Source of the DNA: Cokeromyces recurvatus
Lineage: Eukaryota; Mucoromycota; Mucoromycetes; Mucorales; Mucoraceae
Reading direction: 5' to 3'
NCBI RefSeq assembly: GCF_025118155.1
Contig: NW_026251398.1
Location: 620,001-684,000 of the forward strand
DNA: 64,000 nt
Shown here: piece by piece, positions 39,163 through 50,143 of the stretch
How positions within the stretch are numbered: the first letter of the stretch is position 1
How the letters are laid out: each line of letters opens with the position of its first letter
Notes under the pieces: generated by a model
What the model saw: only the letters and a program-made list of their open reading frames with translations
Told to the model about the DNA's origin: nothing
Databases searched by the model: none
Made by a program: the position numbers and the translations under genes

Positions 39163-41007
39163 ATGCTTCCTCCATTAACTGATTCTATTATTGACAATGT
39201 TGGCTCGACACCCATGGTCAAGCTACAACTTCAACAAAATGGTATAATTGATTGATTATTATTATATAAATATGTATATTATTGACACATTCTATAAAGT
39301 GAGTATAGTCGCGAAATTGGAATATTTAAACCCTTCAGGAAGCGCTAAAGACAGACTTGCCAAATATCTGTTGGATAGTAAATACATAAATGAACCCTAA
39401 AAATATGTATATGTATCCTTATTTATATATAATAGAATATGAAAAAGAGAATCCTTTTCGTGATGCATCCAGAAATAAAACATTAATTATTCCTACTTCA
39501 GGTAATTTGGGTATCTCTTTAGCTACGCTAGCGGCTAAGCGTCATTATTATCGAATTATTGCTATATTACCTGAACGTACTTCAAGTGATCGCATTGCAG
39601 TATTAAAGGCTTTAGGGGTGGAAATCCTGAGATCACCTAATGAGGTTAGACCTGAAGCACCTGAAAGTGCTTATTCTGTTGCTGCTAAACTTGCTGAACA
39701 ATTAAAAAATGCCATCATCATGGACGAGGTATAATATATATATATATAACATTACTATTTAGATATTGATCTATGAACTAAATATGTATAATAGACAAAA
39801 CTACGTGATTTAACAGCTTATCATGAATTAGCACAAGAAATTATTGAACAAACTAAAACAATTCAAGTGGATTCTATATTTGTAGGTGCAGAATCAGGTG
39901 CCATGCTAACAGGCATTGCACACTATATCAAAGAAAAATTACCCAATATTAAGGTAAAAAAAAAAAAAGGGAGAGAGAGGTATACAATCGTTAGTCATGA
40001 ATTCAAATATAATATTGCATTTAGATTATTGGCGTTGAACCTGCTGAATCAATTTTAAGTGATACAGAACCAAATTATCCAATCCGTCCTGTAAGTTATC
40101 GAACATATGTCTTCATTTACTCGCATATATTCCCAAAAAAAAAAAGACACTAATGTAATGTAATGATGTTTAAAGGATTGGAAAATAGAGGATTTGGGTA
40201 ACAATTTTTTACCAGAAAGTTTAAATAAAAGATTAGTAGATGAATGGGTTAAAGTCTCTGATAAAGAAGCCTATTCTGTTGCACGTCGATTAATTCGGGA
40301 TGAAGGCATTCTCTGTGGACCTTCATCAGGTGCAGTGGTAGCGGCTATTCACAAAACTCATTATACCTCTCCTGTTGTCATTCTAAATGATGCAGCAAAG
40401 AATTATACATCCACTCTCTTATCAGATGATTGGTTATTTGAAAATGATTTAGCTGATGACTTGATCACGCGTGAATTGCAATACATTTCACAGGATAGAT
40501 ACCGTGCTGCTAGTGTAGAGGATCTTCAATTAGCTGCTGCTGTCACTATTAACCCTAGCAGTACCGTTTCGCATGCATTTGATTTAATGTTAGAGCGTGA
40601 ATACTCTCAATTACCTGTGATTAACAAAACGAATAAAAAGCTTGTAGGCTACGTCTCCTTGAGTGCTTTGCAAGATCAGTTGGAAAGGGGCTCAGTTCAA
40701 TTAACAGATACAGTAGAGTCCTGTATGTACACATTTAAAAAGGGAAGTGAAGGAGTGAATAAAAAATATGAAATCATTACACCTGATACTAGTTTAGCTG
40801 AACTTGGTATGTATACATGTCTATATCAAATTACATGATATAGTAGTAGCTAACAAAACTTTATATACTATATACAATATGTATATAGCTAAATTCTTTG
40901 AAAGAAACTCATTTGCAGTGATTACAGATGCACATAGAAAATGGTGCCTTGGTGTAGCCACAAAATATGATTTAATTAGTTTCTTACATCGTCGTCAATT
41001 TTTATAA
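39163..41007 (+). CDS. Divergent cystathionine beta-synthase-like protein (PLP fold + CBS domains)
   Basis: Seven exons, 39163-39241, 39300-39377, 39436-39728, 39795-39953, 40025-40090, 40176-40806 and 40889-41007, keep phase and give 474 aa. The N-terminal type II PLP-fold domain begins DNVGSTPMVKLQL. The PLP-lysine motif is NPSGSAKDRLAKYLL (Lys kept). PTSGNLGISLATLAAKRHYY corresponds to TSGNTGIG, with Leu for Thr. The phosphate-binding loop, normally GTGGT, reads FVGAESGAMLTGIAHYI. GILCGPSSGAVVAA is the Ser of the second PLP contact region. Two CBS motifs follow (VSHAFDLMLEREYSQLPVIN; NSFAVITDAHRKWCLGVATK), as in cystathionine beta-synthase. The changed loops mean catalysis is uncertain: it may be a divergent paralogue rather than the main enzyme making cystathionine from homocysteine and serine. 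The heme-binding N-terminus of animal CBS is absent, as in fungi. Confidence 0.85.
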
Positions 41008-41109
41008 AATAAATAATTATACATGTTTTTTTTATTTATTTAGTTGTGATTTCTACTTCATATATGTATTTACAATTACGTAATGAGAATGTTTCCTTTC
41101 ACTTATGCA

Positions 41110-41685
41110 TCATTCCTTCTTTTTTCTATTGTTGTATTTCGACAATTTCATTGTAGTAGAGCTGTTATTATTAGCAAATAAGCCATCAATTAAATAAGGT
41201 AACAATTCTCTTCTCCACTGATCTTTACAAGCTTTCTTTGCACGACCCACAGACTTGGAGATAGCATCCCAAGGGATAGTAGCCATATCATCTAAACTTT
41301 TCACTCTTACAATAGCTTCTAAAAGATCCTGTCTTTCATGATCCTGCCATCGTGGCTTGTTGTTATTATTCGTAGTAGAAGAAGATATTTTATTAGTTGG
41401 ATGATTCTTCATTCTCTTTTGAACTTTAGTTGTTTCGTTCACATGACGCGCATATTGAGAGGCAGTCAAGTTTAGCATCTTGAGACTACTATCTTGTTTG
41501 GATGTCTTATCTCGAGGAGGTCGACCACGACGATTTGTAATAAAACAACAAGAACCCTCTTGTCTCTGATAAGATGGTGTATCATTAAAGGAACCAGTCT
41601 CCTGCAATCTTAACAGACCTTCAATTGCCTCTACTTCTCTATGATCTTTCAAATTATTTACATTCAGTAAATGTTTAACTAACAT
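41110..41685 (-). CDS. SANT/Myb-like DNA-binding protein
   Basis: Single-exon 191-aa protein beginning MLVKHLLNVNNLKDHREVEA. A central RRGRPPRDK resembles an AT-hook. The C-terminal half carries a SANT/Myb-like helix bundle: PRWQDHERQDLLEAIVRV, IPWDAISKSVGRAKKACKDQ, WRRELLPYLIDG. The three spaced tryptophans (PRWQD, IPWDA, DQWRR) and the AKKACKDQWRR turn are typical. It ends in a Lys/Asn-rich tail (MKLSKYNNRKKKE). Probably nuclear; the target is unknown. It converges on the CBS-like gene, with its stop 102 bp away, and lies downstream of the AVT gene on the same strand. Confidence 0.75.
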   Translation of the reverse strand: MLVKHLLNVNNLKDHREVEAIEGLLRLQETGSFNDTPSYQRQEGSCCFITNRRGRPPRDKTSKQDSSLKMLNLTASQYARHVNETTKVQKRMKNHPTNKISSSTTNNNNKPRWQDHERQDLLEAIVRVKSLDDMATIPWDAISKSVGRAKKACKDQWRRELLPYLIDGLFANNNSSTTMKLSKYNNRKKKE

Positions 41686-41984
41686 GGTCTATTTTCTTTT
41701 AAAATTTAAATGGAATGGGGGAAAAAGGAAAAAAAAAAGATATACATATCAATTACGCTCTTTTTATATGCATATACGTCAAAGTATCCGTTTCCTTCCT
41801 TTTTATTTTATTTTTCTTTGTTCAATTCATTATGAATGTAATTGAACTTGGCTTCATTTTAGATAAATATTATCAGAAGCTATATAAAGTAATTGAACTA
41901 TATTATTGTATGTATTTTTTTTTCTAATCATTGTGCTATAAATAATATATTATGTTTATTATTATTATTTTTCAGTGGTAATAT

Positions 41985-43670
41985 TTATAATAAACGTTTG
42001 ATATTAAATGTTAAACAGATTGTCATCACCATAAATCCATATAGAATCAAGAATAGTGCAACCCATCTTTTCCAATTTAATATTCCATTCTCTTTATCTT
42101 TAGAAGGATACATTTTAAAATAAAATAAGCCAGGTAGAATAAAGGAAATGATGGTTGAACCTGTTGAGCCCACAAAGGATAAGATGATATCAAGCTTCGA
42201 AATACTAATTGCAACAAGATAACTAGTAATAATAATACAAGTTGTAACAATGAAATGATATCTTCTATTTATATTTTTAGGCTGAATAGAATCTAATATC
42301 TTTTCAATGGACGCTCTACAAGGATGTGCTTGAAGAGGATAACTAAAGATAACTAATATCACAATAGCTAATCTACCATAAGCAACAAAATAGGTCTGTG
42401 GATCTAATTATGAAAAAACTATCATTAGATATCAAATGTAATCTATAAAAAAAAGTAATTCTATTTACATTCAAGAATTATGTTTCCCAATACATCTTTA
42501 CCAAAACTAAGATAACCAATAATAGCTACTAGTTCATAGATACATGCAGCAGAGCCAATGGAAGTGCAAATAACCTTAACAATCGATTTTTCACTGTTAT
42601 CTCTTAATTCATTATAGACTGAAAATATCTAATATGAATATGAATAAACGTATTTGTATATACACATCTATTTATATACAATAAAATATATCATGTAATA
42701 AACTTACATTTTGATGGCAGGTAAAAGCAAAAATAAATACAGGCAATTGACCAAATATTTTTGTTGAAAAGTGAAAATATTCAATAGATTCAGGAGGAGG
42801 AGGAGGATAATTAGGAGAAATAAAATGATATAAAACAATGATAACTAAATAAGCTACTGCAAATAAAGCAATCAAACTTGTGTATTTAAGTGAATCCAAC
42901 TTTCTCAAGTAACTTAAGGGACCCACTGCAGTTATCATAGACAAGGTTATCCAAAAACGTCGGTCCATTAATAATTGAACCCTATCATCTGCATGATAGA
43001 AAAATGAACGAATTACCTTTTTTTTTTTATTTGGTTAATATATGCAAGACAATTATGTATATTTAAGAAAAGGGAATATTATTTACCTGTGGCATTAAAT
43101 CACCTATAATAATTAAATAGCTAATTGCTACACCAAAGCATTTAATAGCAATTGCCATATCAAAAAAGATACCTAATTTAGGCCAAGTTAATTTTGATAG
43201 GGAAGAAAAAGATGCATTCCTTCCTCCTACTTTATGTGCACATCTTGATAGAAAGTATAATCCAAGACCAGATGTAAATCCTGCATATAATATCAGTAAT
43301 ATACCTGGTATCAATCCCATTGATGCCACTGCAGCAGGCTACAAAGAAGAAGAAGAAAAAAAAATCATCATGTTAGATTATTATATCAAACTAAGAATTC
43401 AATTTTGTAGAATAGTACCATAGCCAGCATGCCTGTTCCAAGGATTGTGTTGGAAAGATTAATAGAAGCACTTGCAATAGTTGCATTAGGTTCTTCAAAA
43501 TCAACAAGTTGATCATTATTACATTCAAGTGATTCGTCTGTTACATTCGTTAATAAAGGGCTATGTTCATCTAATGAAGCGCCAACATCTGAAAATATAG
43601 ATAATGAAGGAGCAGAAGATATTGATGATGTAGTTGCATCTTTATCTATAATACTGGAGTAATTAGGCAT
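41985..43670 (-). CDS. Vacuolar-type amino acid transporter (AVT/SLC38 family)
   Basis: Proton-coupled amino acid transporter of the AAAP family. Five or six exons on the minus strand. I start at MPNYSSIID (43670), the first ATG of the frame. The N-terminal 60 residues are hydrophilic (SPLLTNVTDES). The family signature ASINLSNTILGTGMLAM (SxxNLxNxIxGxGxLA) opens TM1. Then come PAAVASMGLIPGILLILYAG, AIAIKCFGVAISYLIIIGDL, FWITLSMITAVGPLSYLRKL and SLIALFAVAYLVIIVLYHFI. PVFIFAFTCHQN is the conserved FxFxxHxN block. Next are CTSIGSAACIYELVAIIGYL and SYPLQAHPCRASIEKIL, and further TMs follow to the end KRLL. About 11 membrane segments fit AVT5/6/7-type proteins; I cannot pick one. The long Pro run (PPPPPES) in a loop is unusual. 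Confidence 0.88.
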
Positions 43671-45680
43671 TTCTAACAAAAAAATAAAATAAAATAAAAT
43701 AAAACAATAAAAGGATTATTAATAAAAATCATGAATACACAATAGTAGCTTTTTTTTTTTCTTTTTTTTTTCTCAACCTCCTTTCTCAACGGATCTACTA
43801 TATATAGTATAGTCAGGATACTCAGCAGCAATGAACAAAATAGTATTTCACTTTAAGCTAATAGCAATAATATCTACTATATTTAATACTGTTTCTTTTT
43901 TTTTTTTTTTTAATTTCTTGAAAATTTAATAAACCATGTACATTCAAATTGAAGTAATTTTAGATTAGTGGATGTAAAAGACCATGCTTAGATCGATGAA
44001 TATACTTTAAATATTCACAATTCTAAAGTACTTGAACAATAATATACGCATTTCATTTTATAATCAAAATTATCTCATTTAGATGATTAATCCAAGAAAA
44101 AATATTCCCCTCCCCGTATTGTAGAGAAGATGAATATAGAGAGTTATATATTTTTATAATGAAATATACACTATAATAGAATAATAACTATTATTGTTAG
44201 ATGTTATCTATTGACTTGTAATCTCCTGAATTTAATAAACCTCTTCCTTTGATCTATTGTAAATGCATATTCAAGTTTATAGTGACAGATACGAATGAAT
44301 AAGATATTCTATTTATTTTATTTACATGCAAAAGTAATTCTATTCTTGCTTCTCTTTCTTTCTTTCTTCTGCACATATTGTATTCTTTACTAGTCTATTT
44401 TTATGTCTTGATAATGTCTTCATATTAATTTTTTTCGAAATAGAGATTGCTCATTGTAGCTCAATCATTGTTTAGCAGTTGAAATATAAAAAAGTATCCA
44501 TATACTATAAGATCTTCAAAGTAGTGAGTTGAGACAATTTAATTATTAGCATAGAGTTGCTTTTTCTAATTAGTGTATAGTAGTATTTTACTTGGCAATA
44601 TCTTTTTAATTTTCAAATGAGCTCATCTTTGTTTCCCAAGATATATTCTAACTTCTTGCATTAAAAAATAGATGGAATAATCACATACTGTAATGAGTCA
44701 GGTGAATGCTAACATGATCTGTAAGAGAAATATGCCTACAATATCATCATTTTATTTTTAGGTAAGATTCATGTATACATAGGATATTCAGATATAGAAG
44801 TAGAAAGACATAGATAGAGATACATTCATTATCATCCTTTAGATGTATAAAAGGTGCTCGTTGAGGAGGAAGGGTGTAATTTATGTAGCTGCTTGTGGTA
44901 GAAAACAAGAGGAACTGCCTGCATCTGTATCATATATATTTATTTACGGGTGACTCTTGACCTTATGTATTTATTTGTCTATGCCTTCTCAACTTCCTAA
45001 GTCAGACCTAAAATTTGGAATCGTTATCATAATCGAAAGAACTAATGTTTCGCTTACTTTATAATTCTTCTTTCTTCCCGCCGTCAATCAGTTTACCTTT
45101 TTGAATGAGTTTATTCCCCTCCTCATTTATAATGTAATTATTTAGCTTGTCTTCTGTTTGTTTCTGGTATAGCAGTATAATGCTCTATAGAGCGCATGTA
45201 TTAGTATTACCTTAGTTAAAAAGATAAATTTTGCGTCAGTTACCAAAAATAATGATAATAATTTTAAATAATAGCCAGATAAATTGCTTTTTAATAAACA
45301 ATCAATATCTTTTTAACTTCAAGTGTATATTATGAAATAACTTATTTCAATCGAGTACCACGACTCTCTTCTGATTGATCTTCCAAGCTACCATCTTTCA
45401 ATAAACTTGAATCAAAGATATTAAAAAGATATACAAATATAAATGTAAGTTTGCAAATATGCTCATAAGAATTCATGAATGTCTAACATTTCCAATGCTA
45501 AAGATTTTCCTCTAATGGAACGTATTCTTAACGGTATTATATGAAGATTTTTTTTTTCTTTGGGTTAATAATCGGTATTCTCAAAGCATTTATTCTGCTT
45601 TTACCACGATTGTATTTTTTTGAAAGGAAACTATCCATTGTATTTTGTGACGTTTCAATCAAATAAAGGGTAAAAAAAAA
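43671..45680. other. Large intergenic region
   Basis: About 2 kb with no supported gene. AATAA/TAAAA repeats lie at 43682-43705 and T-runs near 43751-43770 and 43896-43911. I looked for coding or tRNA-like stretches and saw none convincing. The right part leads into a transposase relic, so some of it may be old transposon sequence too decayed to recognise. Confidence 0.5.
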
Positions 45681-45689
45681 AATAACTGG

Positions 45690-45935
45690 TGGTAGAAAGC
45701 AGCAAACAAAGGGCACAGTTAGATTATTCATCAAAGATGTCCTTATTGAGATGTACAAGTTTCCCTAAAATGAAGGATTATTATTTAATTCTGGATAATG
45801 CATTTATACAGGGAAAAAATAATAATAATTAATAGGATGATTTGAGGAGCGTGGTTACACATGTATCTTATTACACTTCAAAACTCAACCCGATTGAACA
45901 ATATTGGTTGGCTGTTGAAGAGAGAATTTAAATTA
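45690..45935 (+). pseudogene. Decayed DDE transposase relic (IS630/Tc1-like)
   Basis: Read across frame changes, the plus strand retains the order of a DDE transposase C-terminal half. Near 45770-45810 it reads KMKDYYLILDNAFIQ, matching the family's (Y)(L/I)VMDNAPIH block with the second catalytic Asp. Near 45848-45930 it reads EERGYTCILL, then in another frame YYTSKLNPIEQYWLAVEERI, matching YSPELNPIEQFW, which carries the third acidic residue. At least one frameshift and stops break it, and no N-terminal half is recognised. It differs in sequence from the element 180 bp to the right, so it is a separate, older insertion rather than a duplicate. Confidence 0.7.
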
Positions 45936-46117
45936 CTATTTAAATAGTTACATACGATTAAACAGTAATTTTTATTTTAAAATGCATGACCCTCCTCCCC
46001 CCCCCATTTGAGCACAAGATATAATTAAATACATCAAATTTCCCCGGGCTGAGTCAGTTTAAAGGAATAAGGAACGAAAAAAAACCTCTTTAAGGATCAG
46101 GAGGAAAATAATTACAT

Positions 46118-47736
46118 ACACTATTTTCTACAAATTATTCGTGTAGTTTTAAAAATATAAAAATTGATTCAGGCTCAGAAATAAACTTCGTCCATTAAAA
46201 GGAAATAGTTTCGTGCAATTAAAGAAAAATATTTCGTGCAGTATCAGGAGCCTTTCTTTCTCACTTTTATATTCCATTCAGTATGAACTCTTTTATTCAT
46301 GAAGACGGAAAAAGAAACATGTTAGACGACCAAGGAAATGAAGTCTTTACGATCGATATAGAAGTGAATGATGAAACTTATCCGCTTGAAAATGTAACGA
46401 ACTTGAACCAGTACTTCAACGTAAAGCCAGTTGAGAGAATAGAACAAAGAAAAAGAAGAGAAGCTGCCCGAGGAGTTCAATAGTAATAACCAATCATCCG
46501 GAAAGGGTAAGAGAACCTACAGACACTATAAGCCTGAAGATAAAGAGCGATTTTTTCATTATTTACGAGAAAAACATGGGCGTAAGAGAAGCAGCTAGAG
46601 CCCTTAAAATGCCAGAGATCACTGCTCAAAGTTGGTACGAAAAAAGAAAGCCAGAATCCAGAGGAAGTAATTGAAAGAAAAAAGGGTAGTGGTAGATCTG
46701 TGGGAAGACCACCTATTCTTGAGAGAAGAGCATGAACAATTCTTGAAAGAGCTTATTGATGATAAGCCAAGTTTAGTTTTGGAAGAGATGATGGACAATC
46801 TGACAAGCAAGTTTGAGGACTTATCTATTTCAAAAAAAAAAAAACTGCTCTTTACAACTTTGTAACCAAAAAGTGCAGAATTAGTTTGAAGAAAGCACAT
46901 TTCCACTCAGTAGAGCGAAACAGCCCTGAAAAAATTCAGGAGAGACATGATTGGGTAGTAAGGTGGAATGAAACAGACCTTGATTTCACGAGTAACTGCA
47001 TCTTTATTGACGCGGCAGCTTTCCATATCAACATGAAGCGCTCTGTAGTATGGTCAAAAAAAAAAAAGGAAACCATACCGTTGTGGTTGTACCCAAGACA
47101 AGAGCCAAAACAACAGCTATTTTGGGTGCTATCTCTCCTTATGGTGTAGTAAACATCAAAGTAAGAAGACCAAGAGCACCTGTTCATTTGAAGTGGAGAA
47201 AGACAGCAGGTAGTACTCAGACTGCTGGAAATATTAAAGGCGGAACTGTCACTGGGTACTACTTTAATTTCGTTGCAAGTACCCTTGATATTTTGTATCA
47301 GCATAAGCAATTTAAGGACAATTACATTGTTATGGACAATGCTCCTATTCACAAGCATGCTGATATCAGAAAATACAGTGAGCAACGCGGCTACGTCTGT
47401 ATTTATCTTCCAGATTACTCCCCTGAGCTCAATCCAATTGAACAATTTTGGTCAGTATGTAAAAGCAAGCTTAAAGGAGAAGAGCTTTTGCAGGAAGAAA
47501 CATTATCGTCTAGAATTGGGGATGCATGCAACAGAATCCTTTTGAGTGATCTTCAAGGTTTCTGCGGATACTCAGCTGCTAGATTCGAAGACTGTTTGAA
47601 CCGTAAGCCGACGTAGTTTTCTTGTTTTTTTTTCGTGCACTTCATGCAATAGTAAATCATAAATTTTTATTTTTAAACTGCACAAACTTTTTTCCTGAAG
47701 GTGCACGAAGAATTTGTATATTTGCTATACAGTGAA
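46118..47736 (+). mobile_element. IS630/Tc1-mariner-type DNA transposon, inactive
   Basis: About 1.6 kb. Imperfect terminal inverted repeats: the left end has CACTAT, then TACAAATTATTCGTGTAG (near 46131). The right end, read on the minus strand, has CACTGTATAGC, then TACAAATTCTTCGTGCAC. Subterminal copies of TTTCGTGCA lie at about 46209 and 46231 on the left and 47629 on the right, with TTGTGCAG near 47685 on the minus strand; these may be transposase binding sites. The sole gene inside is a broken transposase. I could not fix the target-site duplication; TA would be expected for this superfamily. Exact ends are approximate to a few bases. Confidence 0.78.
46283..47616 (+). pseudogene. Frameshifted DDE transposase of the element at 46118-47736
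   Basis: The first frame starts MNSFIHEDGKRNMLDDQGNE. After frame changes come HYKPEDKERFFHYLREKHG, a helix-turn-helix-like GVREAARALKMPEITAQSWY, and EEHEQFLKELIDDKPSLVLE. The catalytic part reads CIFIDAAAFHINMKRSVVW (first Asp; related proteins usually have FIDE here). The longest intact frame (47050-47616) has PKTRAKTTAILGAISPYGVV, NYIVMDNAPIHKHADIRKYS (second Asp), YSPELNPIEQFWSVCKSKLK (Glu) and ends CLNRKPT. At least five frame breaks exist. Two fall in A-runs (46832-46843 and 47056-47067), where sequencing or replication slippage is plausible; others are true-looking stops. It is therefore called non-functional. Confidence 0.85.
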
Positions 47737-48420
47737 AAAAAAAAAAAAATGAAAGAAATTGGAATTTAATTTCCGATACAATTCTATTGTTAAAATTAAA
47801 TTGTACGACATTTAAATGGCTATTAACACTAGATTCAAGTTTTAATCTTTAATTTTATTGGTTACGATGAAAGAAATATGTACGTACTCACAGTAAGATT
47901 AAAAAATTTAAATTAAGCATTTGTTTCATTATTGATTGCTTTCTTGTTTTTCTTGTTTTTCTTATTTTTCCTTTTTAATAGTCTTTTTTGTATATGTTCT
48001 GAATTGGTTAATATTTCCATTTACGTGTTTTGATAAGATTACAGAATTATGTGTATCGTTCTACTATATTGATTTTTTTTTTGATAATGTCAATTAAATT
48101 TTACACTTGGATCCTTCTTCTTCATCCTTTTACTGTTTCTTTTTTTTTTTTTCCCTAATATTACCATTCATTCATTCTTCTAAATTCCGCTCATTATAGA
48201 AGCTTCCAATTATGTTATTTGTTTATTAGCTGAAGTGACTAACAGTATGAAACTAAACTCCGCTTACCTTCTCCCCCCAATCAATTAAAAAAATAAATGA
48301 CACATAGGAATTGTCCCTTTTTTTTTTGGTACATGTGTCTACTTGTCTTTGTTTAAATAAATACATCCTCTTCTCTTTCTTTTTTGTTTTATTTATTTAT
48401 TTATTTATTTGTGTTACAAG
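47737..48420. other. Intergenic
   Basis: Right flank of the transposon and upstream region of the MINPP-like gene. T-runs and an ATTT repeat (48391-48410) lie immediately before the start codon. No gene seen. Confidence 0.6.
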
Positions 48421-49776
48421 ATGCGTATCACATTATCTACAATTGTTGCCTTAGGTCTTCTGGGCTTACAGGCTGTGTCAGCTAAAAAGAACAAGAAAAA
48501 GAATGCTTCTTCTCACTTGGATATAGATTGGATCTCAGAACATTTAGGTACACGTCGTGGTTATCCTACTCATACTGTTCCTAAACGAGATAAGATTTTA
48601 AATGAATATAATGTTGAACAATATCAACTTATTAAGCGTCATGGTACTCGTTATCCTGGTGATGGTGACATTGAAGCCATCACTGATCTCCTTGCTAAAT
48701 TAAATGGCACTTCTTCTAAGCTTACAAAATGGGTTGAAGGTTATAAAAATCAATACATTTCTGTTCGAGCCGGTCTTCTTGACACACATGGTCAAGAGGA
48801 GCATTATTCACATGGTATGCGTTTTGCAAAAAAATATCCTGATATCCTGGAAAAGTCCCTGAGTGGGGATACGGTTCAATTTGTAGCTTATTCTTCATGG
48901 TCCTCTCGTACCTCTCAATCAGGTCATGCGTTTTTAATGGGCGCCTATAAAGGACATGGAAAATTAGACAAGCAAAAAATGATGGCTATTCCTATGTTTA
49001 GTTATCCTTATAATGCTGATACCATGCTTGCCTTTCATAAACCCTGTAAACGTTGGCAAGCTACTATTGACCAGCTCACTAAATCCTATGTTGCTCCTCT
49101 AGAAAGACTTTACATGCAACCTATTGCTGATCGTTTAAGTGAAGAAATAAATATCAACATAACTACAAAGGATGTCAAGACGATGTTTAGTGCCTGTGGG
49201 TTTGAAGTGACGATGCATAATACAAAGGACACCTTTTGTAAAATGTTTACGAAGAAGGATTTATTAAAATTAGAATATTATGATGACCTTGCACATTGGA
49301 GAAAGTTATCTTATGGTGTTGAAGACCTTAATGGTGGCATGGCCTGTAACTTGGCCAAGGAGATTGTAAATAATATTGATAAGGCAGTAAACGGTAGTCG
49401 TTCTGGAACATCTTTCCCTCATCTTGATCTCAAATTTGGACATGATGAAACTCTTTTGCCTCTTCGTACTTTCTTTGGACTCTATAAGGACAACGTTACC
49501 CTTGCCTGGAACTCTTCTCAAGAGGTGATTGATCATCGTAACTTCAGATTGTCAGACTTCAGTTTCTTTGCTAATAACTTGGCTTTCGAGGTCTTATCTC
49601 CCAAGAAGAAGAACAAGAAGAATTTTAAAAAGAATTATTATGTTCGTGTCTTGGATAATGAAAGACCTATTGTCTTCCCTGGTTGTAGTCATGAAGTATG
49701 CCCTTATGAACAATTTAGAACTGCTGTAGATCCACTTTTAAATTGTAATTATGACAAAATTTGTTCACTTCAATAA
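48421..49776 (+). CDS. Secreted/ER histidine acid phosphatase, MINPP1-like
   Basis: Single exon, 451 aa. Starts at MRITLSTIVALGLLGLQAVS, a typical signal peptide cleaved near VSA-KK. Catalytic motif YQLIKRHGTRYPGDGD has the RHGxRxP of histidine phosphatases (His forms the phosphoenzyme). ISVRAGLLDTHGQEEHYSHG, VQFVAYSSWSSRTSQSGHAF and LKFGHDETLLPLRTFFGLYK follow. The last matches the C-terminal HAET-LLPL region of multiple inositol polyphosphate phosphatases, but here it reads HDE, combining the HD of phytases with the Glu of MINPP. Paired Cys near the C-terminus (FPGCSHEVCPYE; LLNCNYDKIC) fit disulfides. Likely substrates are inositol phosphates including phytate. A Lys-rich stretch after the signal (KKNKKKN) and KKKNKKNFKK near residue 400 are unusual. 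No KDEL-type signal at the end. Confidence 0.87.
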   Translation: MRITLSTIVALGLLGLQAVSAKKNKKKNASSHLDIDWISEHLGTRRGYPTHTVPKRDKILNEYNVEQYQLIKRHGTRYPGDGDIEAITDLLAKLNGTSSKLTKWVEGYKNQYISVRAGLLDTHGQEEHYSHGMRFAKKYPDILEKSLSGDTVQFVAYSSWSSRTSQSGHAFLMGAYKGHGKLDKQKMMAIPMFSYPYNADTMLAFHKPCKRWQATIDQLTKSYVAPLERLYMQPIADRLSEEININITTKDVKTMFSACGFEVTMHNTKDTFCKMFTKKDLLKLEYYDDLAHWRKLSYGVEDLNGGMACNLAKEIVNNIDKAVNGSRSGTSFPHLDLKFGHDETLLPLRTFFGLYKDNVTLAWNSSQEVIDHRNFRLSDFSFFANNLAFEVLSPKKKNKKNFKKNYYVRVLDNERPIVFPGCSHEVCPYEQFRTAVDPLLNCNYDKICSLQ

Positions 49777-49935
49777 TCTTATGATTTAGAATAAAAATAG
49801 AAGTTAATTATTATGTAAATATAAAAGAGAAATTAATACTGCATTGTTGCTGCTTGTTGTCAAATTCCGACATTTTCTATTTTTTTTTTTCTTTTTTTCC
49901 TTTGTATTCATTTATAGTGTATTATTTGATAAAAT

Positions 49936-50098
49936 ATGGTAAATTCAAAATGAAATAAATCTCAAGTTTGATTACAACTCTTTACTATAAATTATTAGGT
50001 TAATGACAAAACTATAGGAGCGATTTCTTCCTTTTCCATCGTGATTCTATTCGTCTATTATTCAACTTGGACTTTAATCATGGTATAGATTGAATGAA

Positions 50099-50143
<45 letters not shown>

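Noticed and set aside
46936..47445. 169-codon minus-strand frame
   Set aside because: Antisense of the transposase, which has clear DDE motifs on the plus strand.
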